Shown here: piece by piece, positions 32,396 through 42,551 of the stretch
Layout of the letters: every line of letters starts with the position of its first letter
Position numbering within the stretch: position 1 is the stretch's first letter
DNA from: Petaurus breviceps papuanus
Taxonomy: Eukaryota; Chordata; Mammalia; Diprotodontia; Petauridae
Length of the DNA stretch: 64,000 nucleotides
NCBI GenBank assembly: GCA_028583685.1
Contig: JAMXIF010000073.1
Span: forward strand, 7,721,742 to 7,785,741
Direction of reading: 5' to 3'
The notes under the pieces: model-generated
Told to the model about the DNA's origin: nothing
Databases searched by the model: none
The model's input: the letters and a program-made list of their open reading frames with translations, nothing else
Position numbers and translations under genes: made by a program

Positions 32396-32455
32396 CTGTT
32401 TGAGTATTCAGATAACTTTTTATTGGTTTAAGAATTGCTTATTTAGTTTTCCTTA

Positions 32456-32619
32456 TTTTTTTTTCTTTTTGGAGGAGGTAAGGTAGGGCAGTTGGGGTTA
32501 AGTGACTTGCCCAAGGTCACATGGCTAATTTTTGTGTTAAGTGTCTGAGTCCATATTTGAACTCAGGTCCTCCTGACTCCAGGGCTGATGTTCTATTCAC
32601 TGTGCCACCTAGCCACCCC
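32456..32619 (-). repeat. WSINE1-like SINE, reverse
   Basis: T-run, 'gggcagttggggttaagtga', 'atttgaactcaggtcctcct', 'ctgtgccacctagccacccc'. Full length. Confidence 0.95.
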
Positions 32620-32834
32620 TCTTTTTTTTGTTTTCTATCAAATATCTACATTTTATCATGACTCCTTTAAAAAAAAGAATAACAACTTGATAAATTCTTT
32701 GAATTATCCTTCTATCTCTATCCTTCCTTTTCATCAAATGTTGGATTTAATTTGTGATATGTTCATATCATGTGATTGTCAATTGAGTTCTTAAAGCACA
32801 GAGGCTGGGCGACTGCTTAGGATCAAGGGTTTAG

Positions 32835-32984
32835 GGACAGATGGAAGCTCAGAGGTCATTTATTCTAGCCCTTTATGAGAGAGTAGGAAACTGAGACCGA
32901 GAGATTAAGTGACTTTTGTAGCAAGTAGGTGGGTGTAGAAAGGTTGAATATGAATCCAGGTCCTCTTACTTTAGAGCCAATGTT
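32835..32984 (-). repeat. MIR3-like SINE, reverse
   Basis: 'ggaagctcagaggtcattta', 'gaaactgagaccgagagatt', 'gaatccaggtcctcttactt'. Confidence 0.75.
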
Positions 32985-33145
32985 ATTTCCATTGTCTTGC
33001 AACTGGACTCCTATAATTCTGGAGGAGAGAGTGAGGTTGAACTCTACCTCCCTCAAATCCAACTCACGCGCTGGTCAAGGCATTATGTTTGTGATGTCAT
33101 TGGTCCTCTTTGAAAATGAAGGACATCAACTATACATGTCCAATC
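32985..33145 (+). repeat. RTE-tailed marsupial SINE
   Basis: 'tgcaactggactcctataat', 'tctggaggagagagtgaggt', 'tgatgtcattggtcctcttt', 'gaaaatgaaggacatcaac'. Confidence 0.85.
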
Positions 33146-33149
33146 TATA

Positions 33150-33705
33150 TTGAATTGCTTATCTTCCCAGTGGGGGTGGGTGAGGAGGGAAGAAGGAAAA
33201 AATCTGGAACTCAAAAAAAAATTTTTTTTAAAGCAATTGGGGTTAAGTAACTTGCTCAAGGTTACATGGCCAGTTATTTCTGGGTGTGGTGCTGAGTATC
33301 TGAGCCCAGATTTGATCCAGGTCATCCTGACACTGGAGCCGGGGCTCTTACTCGCTGAGTCACCTGGCCGCCCCTAAGCAATTGGGGTTAAGTAACTTGC
33401 TCAAGGTTACACAGCCAGGTGTTTCTGGGTGTTTAAAAATTTGTTTTTGTTTTTTTTACATGCAACTGGGAAATAAGATATGCAGGTACTAGGGTATAGA
33501 AACCCATCTTGCCCTACTAGAAAGTTAGGGGGGTGAAGGGGCAGGATATAAGAGAGAACAGATTGGGGGAAGGGGTATTCAGTAGGCTTGCTATTTTGGG
33601 GTGGGGGTAAGGGAAAGATGGGGAGAGAAAAAATTGTAACTCAAAATCTTGTGGAAATGATGTTGAAAACTAAAAATAAATTAATTTTAAAAAGATAAAA
33701 AAAAA
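33150..33705 (+). repeat. L1 3' end, split by a dimeric SINE
   Basis: Left part 'ttgaattgcttatcttccca', 'aatctggaactcaaaaaaaa' to 33230. Right part from 33433: 'acatgcaactgggaaataag', 'atcttgccctactagaaagt', 'aactcaaaatcttgtggaaa', then an A-rich tail. The two parts are consecutive in the reverse L1 end at 5828-6215, which confirms the split. Confidence 0.8.
33231..33432 (-). repeat. Dimeric WALLSI-like SINE, reverse, 5' monomer truncated
   Basis: A full monomer lies at 33231-33374 (aagcaattggggttaagtaa ... cacctggccgcccc). It is joined without spacer to the 3' 57 bp of a second monomer (33375-33432, 'taagcaattggggttaagta' ... 'ccaggtgtttctgggtg'). On the reverse strand the junction reads caattgctta-ggggcggcc, the same as in the dimer at 42552. 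Confidence 0.9.
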
Positions 33706-34105
33706 GAAAATGAAGGACACCACCTCCAGTATTTCCACTGTAGAATTCTTCTTCAACACCTCTTTGGTGTGGTAGAGATTTGGGGACTGTTTGGACTTCA
33801 TGATTTCAGAGGACCTTTTCCAATTTGAAGATTCTGATTCTGCAGCTGTTACATAGCTGCTGATCCAAAATAAAAAGATCTTTTTTTCTAATCGAATAGT
33901 ATCTCAATCTCTTCAACCTCTAAGGTATTGCAACTGAAGACTCTTAAAACCATGCAGCATTTTCTGAACTGTAGAATAGACTGGTTTTTAATAATGAAGA
34001 AATCTAAGATACAGCAAATATTAGAAATCTACCTGTAGCTTGGATGAAATGAAGCCGAGTGATATCCAACCTGTGACTCTAAGCTTTTCTTGTCCTGTTC
34101 TAGAT
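33706..34105. other. Unique DNA
   Basis: Apart from a scrap of RTE-tailed SINE at 33705-33725 (gaaaatgaaggacaccacct), no repeat is seen. Confidence 0.4.
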
Positions 34106-34345
34106 CAGGGATCCTTACTCTCTCCTTTTTTGGGGGGTATCATAGAGCCTTTTGGCAGTCTTATGAAGTCCATAAGTAATAGTTTTCATATAAATGATAG
34201 AGAATAATAAATATATTAAATAATAAACAATAAATATATCAATAAAAAAATTTTAAATAAAAATTGAAATTGAAAAATTGATCTAAATTTTAAAAATTAA
34301 AGTAAAATGCATAGCATTGTAAAGGAAACCAAAGGTTAGTAAATA
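34106..34345 (+). mobile_element. hAT-type MITE relic
   Basis: Left end 'cagggatccttactctctcc' and 'gccttttggcagtcttatga' match the family split by L1 at 21704. The AT-rich middle is preserved but the right end is replaced by a simple repeat. Confidence 0.6.
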
Positions 34346-34346
<1 letters not shown>

Positions 34347-34384
<38 letters not shown>

Positions 34385-34401
34385 TTTGTTTGTTTGTTTG
34401 C
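34347..34401. repeat. (AT)n then (TTTG)5
   Basis: About 17 AT units followed by five TTTG units, next to the tail of the reverse SINE. The TTTG part is probably its modified poly(A) complement. Confidence 0.95.
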
Positions 34402-34552
34402 CTTTCAGAGGGCAATTGGGGTTAAGTAACTTGCCCAAGGTTACATGGCTAGTCTTTTTGTGTGGGCGTTAAGTGTCTGAGGCTGGAACTGAACTCGGGT
34501 CCTCCTGACTCCGGGGCTGGCGCTTTACTCACTGCGCCACATAGGCACCCTG
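34402..34552 (-). repeat. WSINE1-like SINE, reverse
   Basis: 'gggcaattggggttaagtaa', 'gaactgaactcgggtcctcc', 'ctggcgctttactcactgcg', 'ccacataggcaccc'. Full length. Confidence 0.95.
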
Positions 34553-34800
34553 ATACATTTTTTTTTAATGCTTTATTAACTTCTGACTTACATCATTCGT
34601 TTCCACCAGATTTTGAGTTACAAATTTTCTACCCGTTTTTCCCCTACCCACTGCTCCAAAATAGCAGTCCCACAGGATATCCCCTCCTCCAATCTGCTCT
34701 CTCCCATATTTTCTCCCATACCCCTTTCTATACATTTTTTTTCTAATCCAAGTTCATGGGACCATTGCAATCTCTTCATGTACTCTATTGAGGGTTTGTG
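34553..34800 (-). repeat. L1 3' end, reverse
   Basis: 'aatgctttattaacttctga', 'ccagattttgagttacaaat', 'cagtcccacaggatatcccc', 'tccatgggaccattgcaatc'-like order. It is read as a marsupial L1 terminus with moderate certainty. Confidence 0.55.
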
Positions 34801-35227
34801 GAGCTCAGGTGAAGAGCCATGGCCCTGAACAGTAAAGAAAATGTCTGCTATCTTCTGCCTACCATATGATAAAGAAGTCACAGATTTTATTCTTAGTATG
34901 AATATAAAGTGAGGAGACTGATTTTTGCACGTCACTTTTACTATTTTGTATTAGTATCTCTTTATGACTGGGTCTTGATTTCTTGATTAAAGACTTATAT
35001 CCCTACACCTGGACCAGACACCTTGATAATTCATGCTCTTAGCCAGGAGAGTGACTGGGTAATTGTTTAACTGGCTCAGAACAAACCCATCATTACTGAT
35101 ATTTAGAACAAAAATTTAAATAATATAAAGACTAACATCCTATGATAATGAACTAGAACCATCATCTATCTAGGTTTTGGAAGGGCAGAACACTGTGAAG
35201 GTAGAGAGTACAGTGTAATGAAAACGT
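34801..35227. other. Unique DNA
   Basis: A short unassigned stretch with no repeat family or exon that I recognise. The reverse L1 end on its left may reach into its first bases. Confidence 0.35.
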
Positions 35228-35610
35228 TTATCTCAGTCTTTTTATTTTTAAAATTTTTAACTAAATTTTATTTTATTTTATTGTCAGATAAAAATCTGAC
35301 TCTTCTCCCTTCTACCACCCTTTCCTCAGACCGCTGAGAAAACAAGAAAAACCAAATCACTGTTAGAAAACATGTTTAGTCAAGGAAACAAATTTTCACA
35401 CTGGTCATGTCCAAAATCTATACTAGGTCTGCACTCAGAGTCTATCATCTCTCTGTTGGGAGACAGGCAACATATATTATCATGAGTTCTGAGTCTTTCA
35501 AAGTTGTCTCTATAATATTGTTACTATATAAATAATTCCCCTAGTTTCACTCCCCTACTCCCTCAGCTATTTTATTCAGCATTCTGGATTGCCCTGTTAA
35601 CTGAATTTTT
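35228..35610 (-). repeat. L1-type 3' region, reverse
   Basis: 'gtcaaggaaacaaattttca', 'cactggtcatgtccaaaatc', 'gtctatcatctctctgttgg', 'gagtctttcaaagttgtctc', 'caatattgttactatata'-like words in the order of a marsupial L1 3'UTR variant. Confidence 0.6.
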
Positions 35611-35689
35611 ACTGGGATACAGTTTAGTTAAACTTGCCTATACTGAACTCATAATAGTTGACATGGATGTGAGCTGGATTCTATAAGCA

Positions 35690-35995
35690 TTATTATGCTC
35701 ATTTTACAGATGAGGAAACTGAGGTTCAGTATGACAACACAACTCCTGGGTCTGATGTAGGAGGACTTGTCTTCAAATCCCAGTTCTCTGTGACACTGGA
35801 CAAATCACTGCTCTCTAGACCTCCATTTTGCTGCCTCTAAAATGAAGGAAGGAGTTGGACGAGTTCCTTATTGTCATTTGTAAATCTAAACCTATGGTCC
35901 CATAATTTGCACATGGTCACATGACAGGATTTGACCCTAGGTCTTTTCTCACTTCAAGTGTCCTATTTCCCCCCCCACTACATTCCACTGCCTCA
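35690..35995 (-). repeat. MIR-type SINE, reverse, with a nested forward THER/MIR
   Basis: Reverse MIR at 35690-35732 (cattttacagatgaggaaac) and 35905-35995 (gcacatggtcacatgacagg ... cactgcctc). Between them is a forward SINE, 35735-35904 (cttcaaatcccagttctctg, gacactggacaaatcactgc, gaaggagttggacgagttcc). Confidence 0.7.
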
Positions 35996-36019
35996 TCTCT
36001 TTTCCTATGTACACCATTT

Positions 36020-36186
36020 ATCTTTTCTTTTCTTTTTTTTTTTTGGAGAGGGGAAGGCAGGGCAATTGGGGTTAAATGATTTGCACAAGGTCACATAGCT
36101 AGTGTCTGAAGCCAGATTTGAACTCAGGTCCTCCTGACTCCAGGGCTGGTGCTCTATTCATTGTGCCACCCACCTAGCTGCCCCTT
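36020..36186 (-). repeat. WSINE1-like SINE, reverse
   Basis: T-run, 'gggcaattggggttaaatga', 'agatttgaactcaggtcctc', 'cacccacctagctgcccc'. An imperfect short duplication (tttatctt) is on both sides. Confidence 0.93.
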
Positions 36187-37330
36187 CCTTTATCTTACTG
36201 GACTGTATAATTTAATACATACTTGTAGCACCCTTTAAGGATTCTCTCCCTGAGGATGATTATTACATCCAGATTTTAAGGGTACCCTGTGGGTACTTAC
36301 CTCTAACATTACAGTGTCCAACTCCTCACAGTATGTTTCTGATTGATAATCAGCCAGTAGAAACAATTCAGGACAAAGACATTTACTTACATGACATCAT
36401 AATAACAGGAACTACAAAGCACCCAAACCCTCTCCCCCAAACCCTGGGTGCTCTCTCCCACTAATATAGCATTTGTAAAAAGTGTGGGCAAAGTGAGGAC
36501 AGTGGTAGCGTCTGATCCCCTCAGTTCCCTCAGTAGTGAGGCACACACATAGGGAGAACATGTGGTTACTTAGTCCTCTGGTACTACTAGATCTCAAAAT
36601 ATTTTCTCTGTTAGTAGAGTCCTCTGAAGAACCCTGCTGGGCATCCTATCTCTGCTGGGCTTGTTGCTCAGCTTGACTCCCAGGTTCTGCTCGTGTCTGA
36701 AGTTTGGCTCTTGATTGCCAATTCTCTCTTGAGTCCATAGCTGGCCTGTGGACTTTTCTTTGCTCAGTTCTATTCAGAGCTCATCTTGGCTGTTCACCCT
36801 TTGAAGCTGTTTCCAGCCTTGAGTGATTCTACGTGTCTCTGTGTATCAGTGTCTATAATGTATGTCTCTGTTCCCTATCAAGGAGAGGAGAACCTGCAGC
36901 CTCAAGACCATGCACGGTCCTTTAGGTCCTCAAGTGCAGTCCAAGGACCTAGAAGGCCATATGTCACTCCCGCAGGTTCCCCACACTTGTAGGCCTATAC
37001 TGTGCCTTAAACTTTCTGGAGTTGACTTCCCAACTGTTGGCTGATACTCTTTCTAGGCAAGTAGCCTCCGAAGCTAGATGTCATTGTTGACCTTGTAAGA
37101 AGAAGGGGGAGGATAAAGCTTCCTTCACCCACTCCCCCTGCCCCCACCAATATGCCCCCTGGTATGGACGTATGGGTCATACTCCACAAATGGTCTGTTT
37201 AATTGGGCTCCGTCTTCAAAGAGTGGTCCATTATTGCTTGTCCAGTGACATTGATGCCTTCTGACTCAGAGAGATAAATATGTTCACGATTAACACCTTG
37301 TCAACATATTAGCATCACATCATCTGTGAT
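36187..37330 (-). other. Unassigned GC-richer block, possibly LTR-derived
   Basis: About 1.1 kb that is richer in GC than its surroundings. On the reverse strand an AATAAATG-like (here AGTAAATG) terminal motif near 36380-36390 and a promoter-like C/T-rich part raise the idea of a fossil LTR. No boundaries or target duplication could be fixed. A truncated hAT MITE lies inside (36879-36989). Confidence 0.3.
36879..36989 (+). mobile_element. hAT MITE with central deletion
   Basis: Ends 'aggagaggagaacctgcagc' and 'gcaggttccccacacttg' are imperfect inverted repeats of the family at 41759. 'ctaggtcctcaagtgcagt'-like left and 'ccaaggacctagaaggccat' right parts are joined, with the middle about 95 bp missing. 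Confidence 0.8.
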
Positions 37331-37713
37331 TACATCTTGTTCTTTGTATATTCCTTGTCTTTTATGGTGGAAGTATCATTACTAAAAATCACTAGTGTCC
37401 TTGTAGGCATTCTGTATCAAAGGTTTGGGGTGGTGGGCATCGAGCACTAGTATACAGTTATTTCCTATCCCTTTTAGGGAACTGAATGAAAACACTTGTC
37501 AGTAGGACCACAAACTATTTGTATACCTCCCTCTCTCCCTCCCTCCCTTCCTCCCTCCCTCCTTCTCTTCCTTCTTCCCTTCCTACCATTCCTTTCCTTC
37601 CTTCACAAAAGAGATGTTTTCAGTGAGGTTGTTCCTTTGGGTATAGGTTAACCTTTTATCATAAAAATTGCTCAGCCAGAGCCTGCCTTTTCTTTTTGTT
37701 TTGTTATATAATC
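37331..37713. other. Unique DNA with a C/T-rich simple repeat
   Basis: A polypyrimidine CCTC/CCTT repeat lies at about 37528-37605. The rest is unassigned. Confidence 0.5.
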
Positions 37714-37938
37714 CATGGGTTCTTAACCTGGTGTCCAAAGATCTCCTAAAGAGCCCTTTGATAGATTTTAGAGGGTCCGTTAACCTTGAATGAGGGGAAA
37801 AACTCCACTTTAATTTTCACTGACTAAACTGAAATGTAGGACTTCCTATAATTATTTAAGAACATTGTTCTGAATGTGGGTCTGTGGACTTTACTGTACT
37901 CCCAAAAAGGGTCCATGATACAAAAATGGTAACCCCTG
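37714..37938 (+). mobile_element. hAT-type MITE relic
   Basis: Left 'catgggttcttaacctggtg' and right 'aatggtaacccctg' are imperfect terminal inverted repeats. It is 225 bp and ancient; target duplication no longer visible. Confidence 0.65.
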
Positions 37939-38012
37939 CTCTAGTTGCTATGTAACCAAATTCTTCTAATGGCAATCCTTTTTCTAAGAGGAAGTAAGGC
38001 ATTTATTTAGAT

Positions 38013-38223
38013 CATTGGTGTGAAAAAAAAAGTAGACAGAGGGGTCACTAAGTCATTTTTCAAGTGTGTACCCTGTGGGCAATATATTGATTTAGTTTAA
38101 AATATAATATCTCTGTTTTATTTTTATTTATTTTATTAAATATTTCCCACTTACATTTTAGTCTGGTTTGGGCAACAGTCAAGAGTGTTGTGAACCACAT
38201 GCTGTCCGTATTTGACACCTCTG
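38013..38223 (+). mobile_element. hAT-type MITE, 211 bp, with 8-bp TSD
   Basis: Left end 'cattggtgtgaaa' and right end 'tttgacacctctg' are inverted repeats (11 of 13 match). The target duplication is atttagat at 38005-38012 and 38224-38231, 8 bp as hAT transposases make. Confidence 0.88.
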
Positions 38224-38231
38224 ATTTAGAT

Positions 38232-38741
38232 CATCGGGATACTATACACTGTAATGGTCATTGACAAGTTACTTGGTAAAGCAAACACACACACATCCCT
38301 CCTTTTGGGGGTGGGGTTATAGATGTTGGATGATGCATATTTCATCAATTATGGTTTCTTAGCTGACTTTGCTTAACTGTCCTTCTTTATTACAGGATTG
38401 CATACAACAAAAGGGCCATTGAACTATGGGATTGGGAAAACTCTATGATGTTAAAATAAAAAACCATCACAGTTCCTCAGTGACTTGAATAGACAATTTC
38501 CCAGAGAGCATCCTGTGTGACATAGGAACTTATTAATTTCAGAAAGATGCTGAATGACCATAAAGGAACATTGGCTTTCTGTGTTGTAATTCAGCAAATG
38601 AATCCTGACAGCTAGCATAGTCCACATAGTGGTGGCATTATGTCTAGGAAGCCTTCCCAGATTCCCCAGGACTAAATAACTTTCCCCTTCAGACTTCAAA
38701 TAGGGCTTTGTGGCACAGACTTTCACATAGTACTTTTGTGA
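38232..38741. other. Unique DNA
   Basis: No repeat family or exon recognised after the right target duplication of the hAT MITE. A MIR-like piece may lie within 38650-38700. Confidence 0.4.
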
Positions 38742-39000
38742 TTCTTTGTTCCATCCTTCAGTTGTGTCTGACACTTCATGACCCTGTTTGGTGTTTTTTT
38801 GGCAGAGATACTGGAATTGTTTGCCATTTCCTTCTCCAACTCATTTTACAGATGAGGAAACTGAGGAAATCAGGGTTAAGTGACTTGCCTAGGGTTAAGT
38901 CACACAACTAGTAAGTGTTTGAGACCAGATTTGAACTCAAAAGATGAGTCTTCCTGACTCTAGGTCCAGCTCTCTGTTCACTAGGCTACCTAGCTACTGT
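38742..39000 (-). repeat. MAR1-type SINE, reverse
   Basis: 'cagttgtgtctgacacttca', 'gccatttccttctccaactc', 'gagaccagatttgaactcaa', 'cactaggctacctagctact'. Confidence 0.93.
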
Positions 39001-39062
39001 TCTCTCTTTACTAGACTATAAATTCCGTAAGGGCAGGGACTATGTCCTGTTAAAGGCAATCT
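39001..39062 (+). repeat. L2 3' fragment
   Basis: 'ctagactataaattccgtaa', 'gggcagggactatgtcctgt'. Confidence 0.6.
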
Positions 39063-39424
39063 CTACCAGTCGGTCTATAAACTCTTTTACACAAGACATG
39101 ATTAACGCTAAATGTCTCATGCAGGATCTCCAAGATGAACTATGATGGTATGCTGTTAAAATCATTATGGCATTTGAGGGGAAGACCTTGTACTAGGTGA
39201 GAAATGTATAACCATTATAGGTGTTTCTTCTTTTAAATGGAAGTAGAGAGGAAACCTCTTATTCAGGTGTAGAGAATTAACAAAGGTTTGGGCTTCCAAC
39301 AACTTTCTGCTGCTAACAGGATTAGAGCCAGGGGAAATGTGTTCTTGGGATCCTGGGATTGAACTCAGAACACATTTTCCAAAGGGATGATAGTTGTGGC
39401 TGAAGTACACTAACAAACAGTTGT
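39063..39424. other. Unique DNA
   Basis: No repeat or exon recognised between the short forward L2 fragment and the reverse L2 end. Confidence 0.4.
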
Positions 39425-39565
39425 ATTTTTCAATTCAACAAGCATTTATTAAAAACCTCTGTGTGCAAGATACTATGCTAATTGCTGGGGAAACAAAGAC
39501 AAAATTAAAAAAAAAAACCCTAACAACCCTAGACCCTGATTTCAAGAATCTTACATTGTAGCTTT
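39425..39565 (-). repeat. L2 3' end, reverse
   Basis: 'caacaagcatttattaaaaa', 'gatactatgctaattgctgg', 'ggaaacaaagac', then 'gatttcaagaatcttacatt'. An A-run is inserted. Confidence 0.8.
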
Positions 39566-39895
39566 ATTTTAATTTCGTTATGAGTTAAAGAGGATTTTGT
39601 GAGCTCACCTGGGAAGCTACTTATCCTTGGTAACTGTCTTTATGGGAAATTTAATTCTATGAATTTACCAATTGAAACTTGTGTAATGTAATCTGTTCAT
39701 AAATTGGGGATTACCCATATTGACAAATTCAAAAGCCAAGAACAAAAGAGAGGTATAAAGAAATTGTGAGTAATTGGGCATATGAAAGTTATTTCTTTTT
39801 TTCTTGTCACACTCTGAAAAACAGTGGTTTGTGCTCATGGCCTCTGTTTCCCATCCCCTGCCGCCCGTTGGATATTTCTGTTTAGATATTCTTCT
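39566..39895. other. Unique DNA
   Basis: Nothing recognised between the reverse L2 end and the forward L2 copy. Confidence 0.4.
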
Positions 39896-40346
39896 AGTAC
39901 TTCAGACTCAGCGTTTAGCAAAGCAAGCACTTCCTACTGACTTTCTTATCCTTGTAAACAGTAATACCATTATATTGGTCACACAGGCTACAGGTTATTC
40001 TTGGACTCTTCCATCTCTGTTTCCATATATCTGGTTTCTAGTCCCTATTGATTTCCGAATCACTTCTCTGTTGTTGTTCAGTCATTGCATTTGGGTCCAA
40101 CTTTTTGTGACCCTGTTTGGAATTTTCTTGGCAAAGATACTTGAGTAGTTTGCCGTTTCTTTCTCCAGCTCATTTTTCAGATGGGAGAACTAAGGAAAAC
40201 AGTTGAGTGACTTGCCCAGGGTCACACAGCTAGTCTCTCTGAGACTGGATTTGAACCCAGGAAGATGACTCCAAGCCCAGTGCTCTATCCACTATGCTAC
40301 CTAGTTTTTCTATTACTACCACCTTATTCCAGGTCCTTATTTAATC
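39896..40346 (+). repeat. L2 LINE internal part, split by MAR1
   Basis: 'taccattatattggtcacac', 'aggctacaggttattcttgg', 'actcttccatctctgtttcc', then after the SINE 'ccaccttattccaggtcctt'. This is the end of the L2 open frame region on the forward strand. Matching downstream L2 sequence resumes at 41555. Confidence 0.65.
40070..40308 (-). repeat. MAR1-type SINE, reverse
   Basis: 'ttgttgttcagtcattgcat', 'ggaattttcttggcaaagat', 'gtgacttgcccagggtcaca', 'gtgctctatccactatgcta'. Confidence 0.95.
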
Positions 40347-40486
40347 CAGGGGTGGGGAACCTGTGGCTTTGAGGCCACCATGGCCCTCTAAGGTCCTCAA
40401 GTTCAGCCCTTTAACTGAATCCAATCTTCACGATGAAAGGATTTGTTTTGTAAAACTTGGACTCAATCAATAGGTTGCACCCAAGT
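40347..40486 (+). mobile_element. hAT MITE, left two thirds
   Basis: Starts with the exact terminal repeat 'caggggtggggaacctg' and matches the 207-bp element at 41759 as far as its 'gcaccc(c)aag' word. The right end is missing and foreign sequence follows. Confidence 0.8.
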
Positions 40487-41554
40487 TGTAAGTTCACTCT
40501 TTCGATTAGTACTTACATTGGCAGTTTAGGCTTTCCTATAGAATTCTATTCCCCTCAGGGTTCCAGGGGTAACTCTGCGGGAAAGGAGTTCATGGTATGG
40601 TTGCTGAGGAGCCCTCCCTGGTATGTTTTCCACTGAGTATAAGTCTAACTTTATCAGCTTTATGAAGGATATTTAACAAGCAAATATAACAAGGACAGTT
40701 GTTACCAACCCCCCCCTCCCCAAAACCCCAACTCCCTCATCCTACAACCAGGGTATGTTTTTCCCTTGCACAAGGTCCCCGGGGAAAAGTGAACTCAAAC
40801 AAATTAAAATTATAGTAAGGTGCCTGGGTAGGGAACCTGTATGGCTGAAGAATAAATCTCATTTATTGGTTACTAGAAATCCTCTTCTCTTTTTGTGGTG
40901 TCTTGATGAAGGTCTGTTTATGTCTAAATCCTTGGTGGGCACTGAGGGTCTGTGCCATTGTAGAACACTGAATGTGTCATTTTCCGTTGTCCAGTTTGTT
41001 CTAGTGTATATCTTGGCTTCCAGTAGAGATGCTGTCACCCGTCACCTCTGCTTGAGCTACACACTGCTTCTGGTATCAGTGAGGGCTGCAGATCTTCTTG
41101 CCTTTCAAAGTTCAAGGTCCTCACTTGGCCAGTGGCCGAGGGCAGGCGTGAGGTGGAGAGACACTCATTCCTCTACTTCTACCCTTCTCTGAGTTCAACA
41201 AATACCGCTCAGAAGTTGTCTCCCCACTGCGATTTTTTGCACCGCCACTCACTGGCTTCAAACGAGTGCACTCAGAGTTGTGTTGGATTCTTCCAGCCAA
41301 TCAGAGACTCATCCAGGGTGGGACCATCAGTCTTTATCCAATGATCAAAGTACTTTATTTCTGTCAAATTGCTTAAGCACTTGTTCATACCTAGTGGAAG
41401 CTTCTGATTGATTTAACCCAGATGTTGGGCCCTCTGTGATTAATTGGTGTGTGAGTTGGACCCCACTCCTACTTGTATATACACAGTGCTTAGCAGGTGC
41501 CTGCTGGTGGTAAGTGCTTAATAAACGCTTCTTTTTGATTGATTAGCCTCCTAA
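40487..41554. other. Unassigned 1.07-kb block inside an L2 copy
   Basis: L2 sequence stops before 40347 and resumes at 41555, so this block, with the truncated MITE, arrived later or replaced L2 sequence. It is GC-richer, contains CCAAT-type motifs near 41295-41345, a possible reverse-strand TATTTGC/TTAAAT end near 40670-40695, and finishes with an L2/LTR-like 'gtaagtgcttaataaacgct'. It could be a fossil LTR; no terminal repeats were fixed. Confidence 0.3.
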
Positions 41555-42025
41555 GTGGTCACCCTGCCATTCGAGTGTAGCAGCAGACCTCTGCCAGGAT
41601 AATCTTCCTCAAGTATCCTTTTGATTATCTCATTCCCTATTCAGAAACCTTCTGTTGTACCCCACTGCTTATAGAATAAAATCTAAACTGCTTAACCTAA
41701 CATTCAAGGCCCATTACATTCTGCCCATAGCCTACTTTTCCACCATGATATCCCAAAGTAGGGCTGGGGAACCTGCAACCTCAAGGCCACATTTCTGGCC
41801 CTCTAGGTCCTCAAGTGCAGCCCTTTGACTGAATCTAAACTTCACAGAACAAATCCCCTTAATAAAACGATTTGCTATGTAAAACCTGAACTCAGTAAAA
41901 AGGCTGCACCCCCAAGGACCTAGAAAGCCATATGTGGCCTCAAGGCCACAGGTTCCCCACCCCTGACCCAAAGCTTCATCCAAATGAAGGCTATGCTTTA
42001 TGCTTTCCTGACTTCATATCTTTGC
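41555..42025 (+). repeat. L2 LINE part, split by hAT MITE
   Basis: 'gccaggataatcttcctcaa', 'tcccaccactgcttatagaa'-like L2 order ('gtaccccactgcttatagaa', 'cattcaaggcccattacatt', 'ctttccaccatgatatccca'-like), then after the MITE 'gaaggctatgctttatgctt'. Forward strand. Confidence 0.75.
41759..41965 (+). mobile_element. hAT MITE, complete, 207 bp
   Basis: Terminal inverted repeats 'tagggctggggaacctg' and 'caggttccccacccctg'. The inner part is also semi-palindromic (gcaacctcaaggccacat / atgtggcctcaaggccac). Near-identical 8-bp flanks are tcccaaag (41751-41758) and acccaaag (41966-41973). Confidence 0.9.
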
Positions 42026-42029
42026 TCAC

Positions 42030-42535
42030 AGTCATTCATAAGCACTTATTAAGTACCACAGTGTGTCAGAAACTGTGCTAGATGCAAAGTATACAAAAAG
42101 AAAAGGGCAGCAACCCCTGCCCCTCGAGGAGCTGGCAATCTATCAGAGGAGATATGTATGTACAAAATAGTTCTAAGAGTGGGATTTTTGGGGTAGATAA
42201 TGCTGGCAGCTTGGTAGGGAGTCAGGAAAAGTATCCTGTATAAGGTGGCATCTTAACTAAACTTTGAAGGAAATTGGGGACTCTAAGAGGCAGAGTTCAG
42301 GAAGTGCCTTCTTGGCGTGGAAGACTGCCAATTAAAAGACATCAAGGTTAGGTGATGGAGGTATGGTTCTCTGTGAAATACTAAGAAGATCAGTTTGATT
42401 GGACCCTGGAGTCGTGGGTGAATTGTAATAATGTGTGATAAAGTTGATAAAGTTGTGAAGATGGGTTAGAGTCCGTTTATAAAGGACTTTAAATATGCAC
42501 CAGGAGTTTATTTTTGTCCGCAAATCACCCCATCA
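42030..42535 (-). repeat. L2 LINE, reverse
   Basis: 'agcacttattaagtaccaca', 'ctgtgctagatgcaaagtat', 'cccctcgaggagctggcaat', 'taaggtggcatcttaactaa', 'gtttataaaggactttaaat' follow the reverse L2 order over about 500 bp. Confidence 0.85.
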
Positions 42536-42551
42536 AAAATGTCTACATTTC

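Noticed and set aside
33229-33432. CRISPR-like array from repeated SINE words
   Set aside because: Only two unequal SINE monomers without spacers, in a mammalian genome.
40755-41192. 145-residue open frame in the unassigned block
   Set aside because: No recognisable domain; it looks like a chance open frame in GC-richer DNA. The block itself is reported as unassigned.
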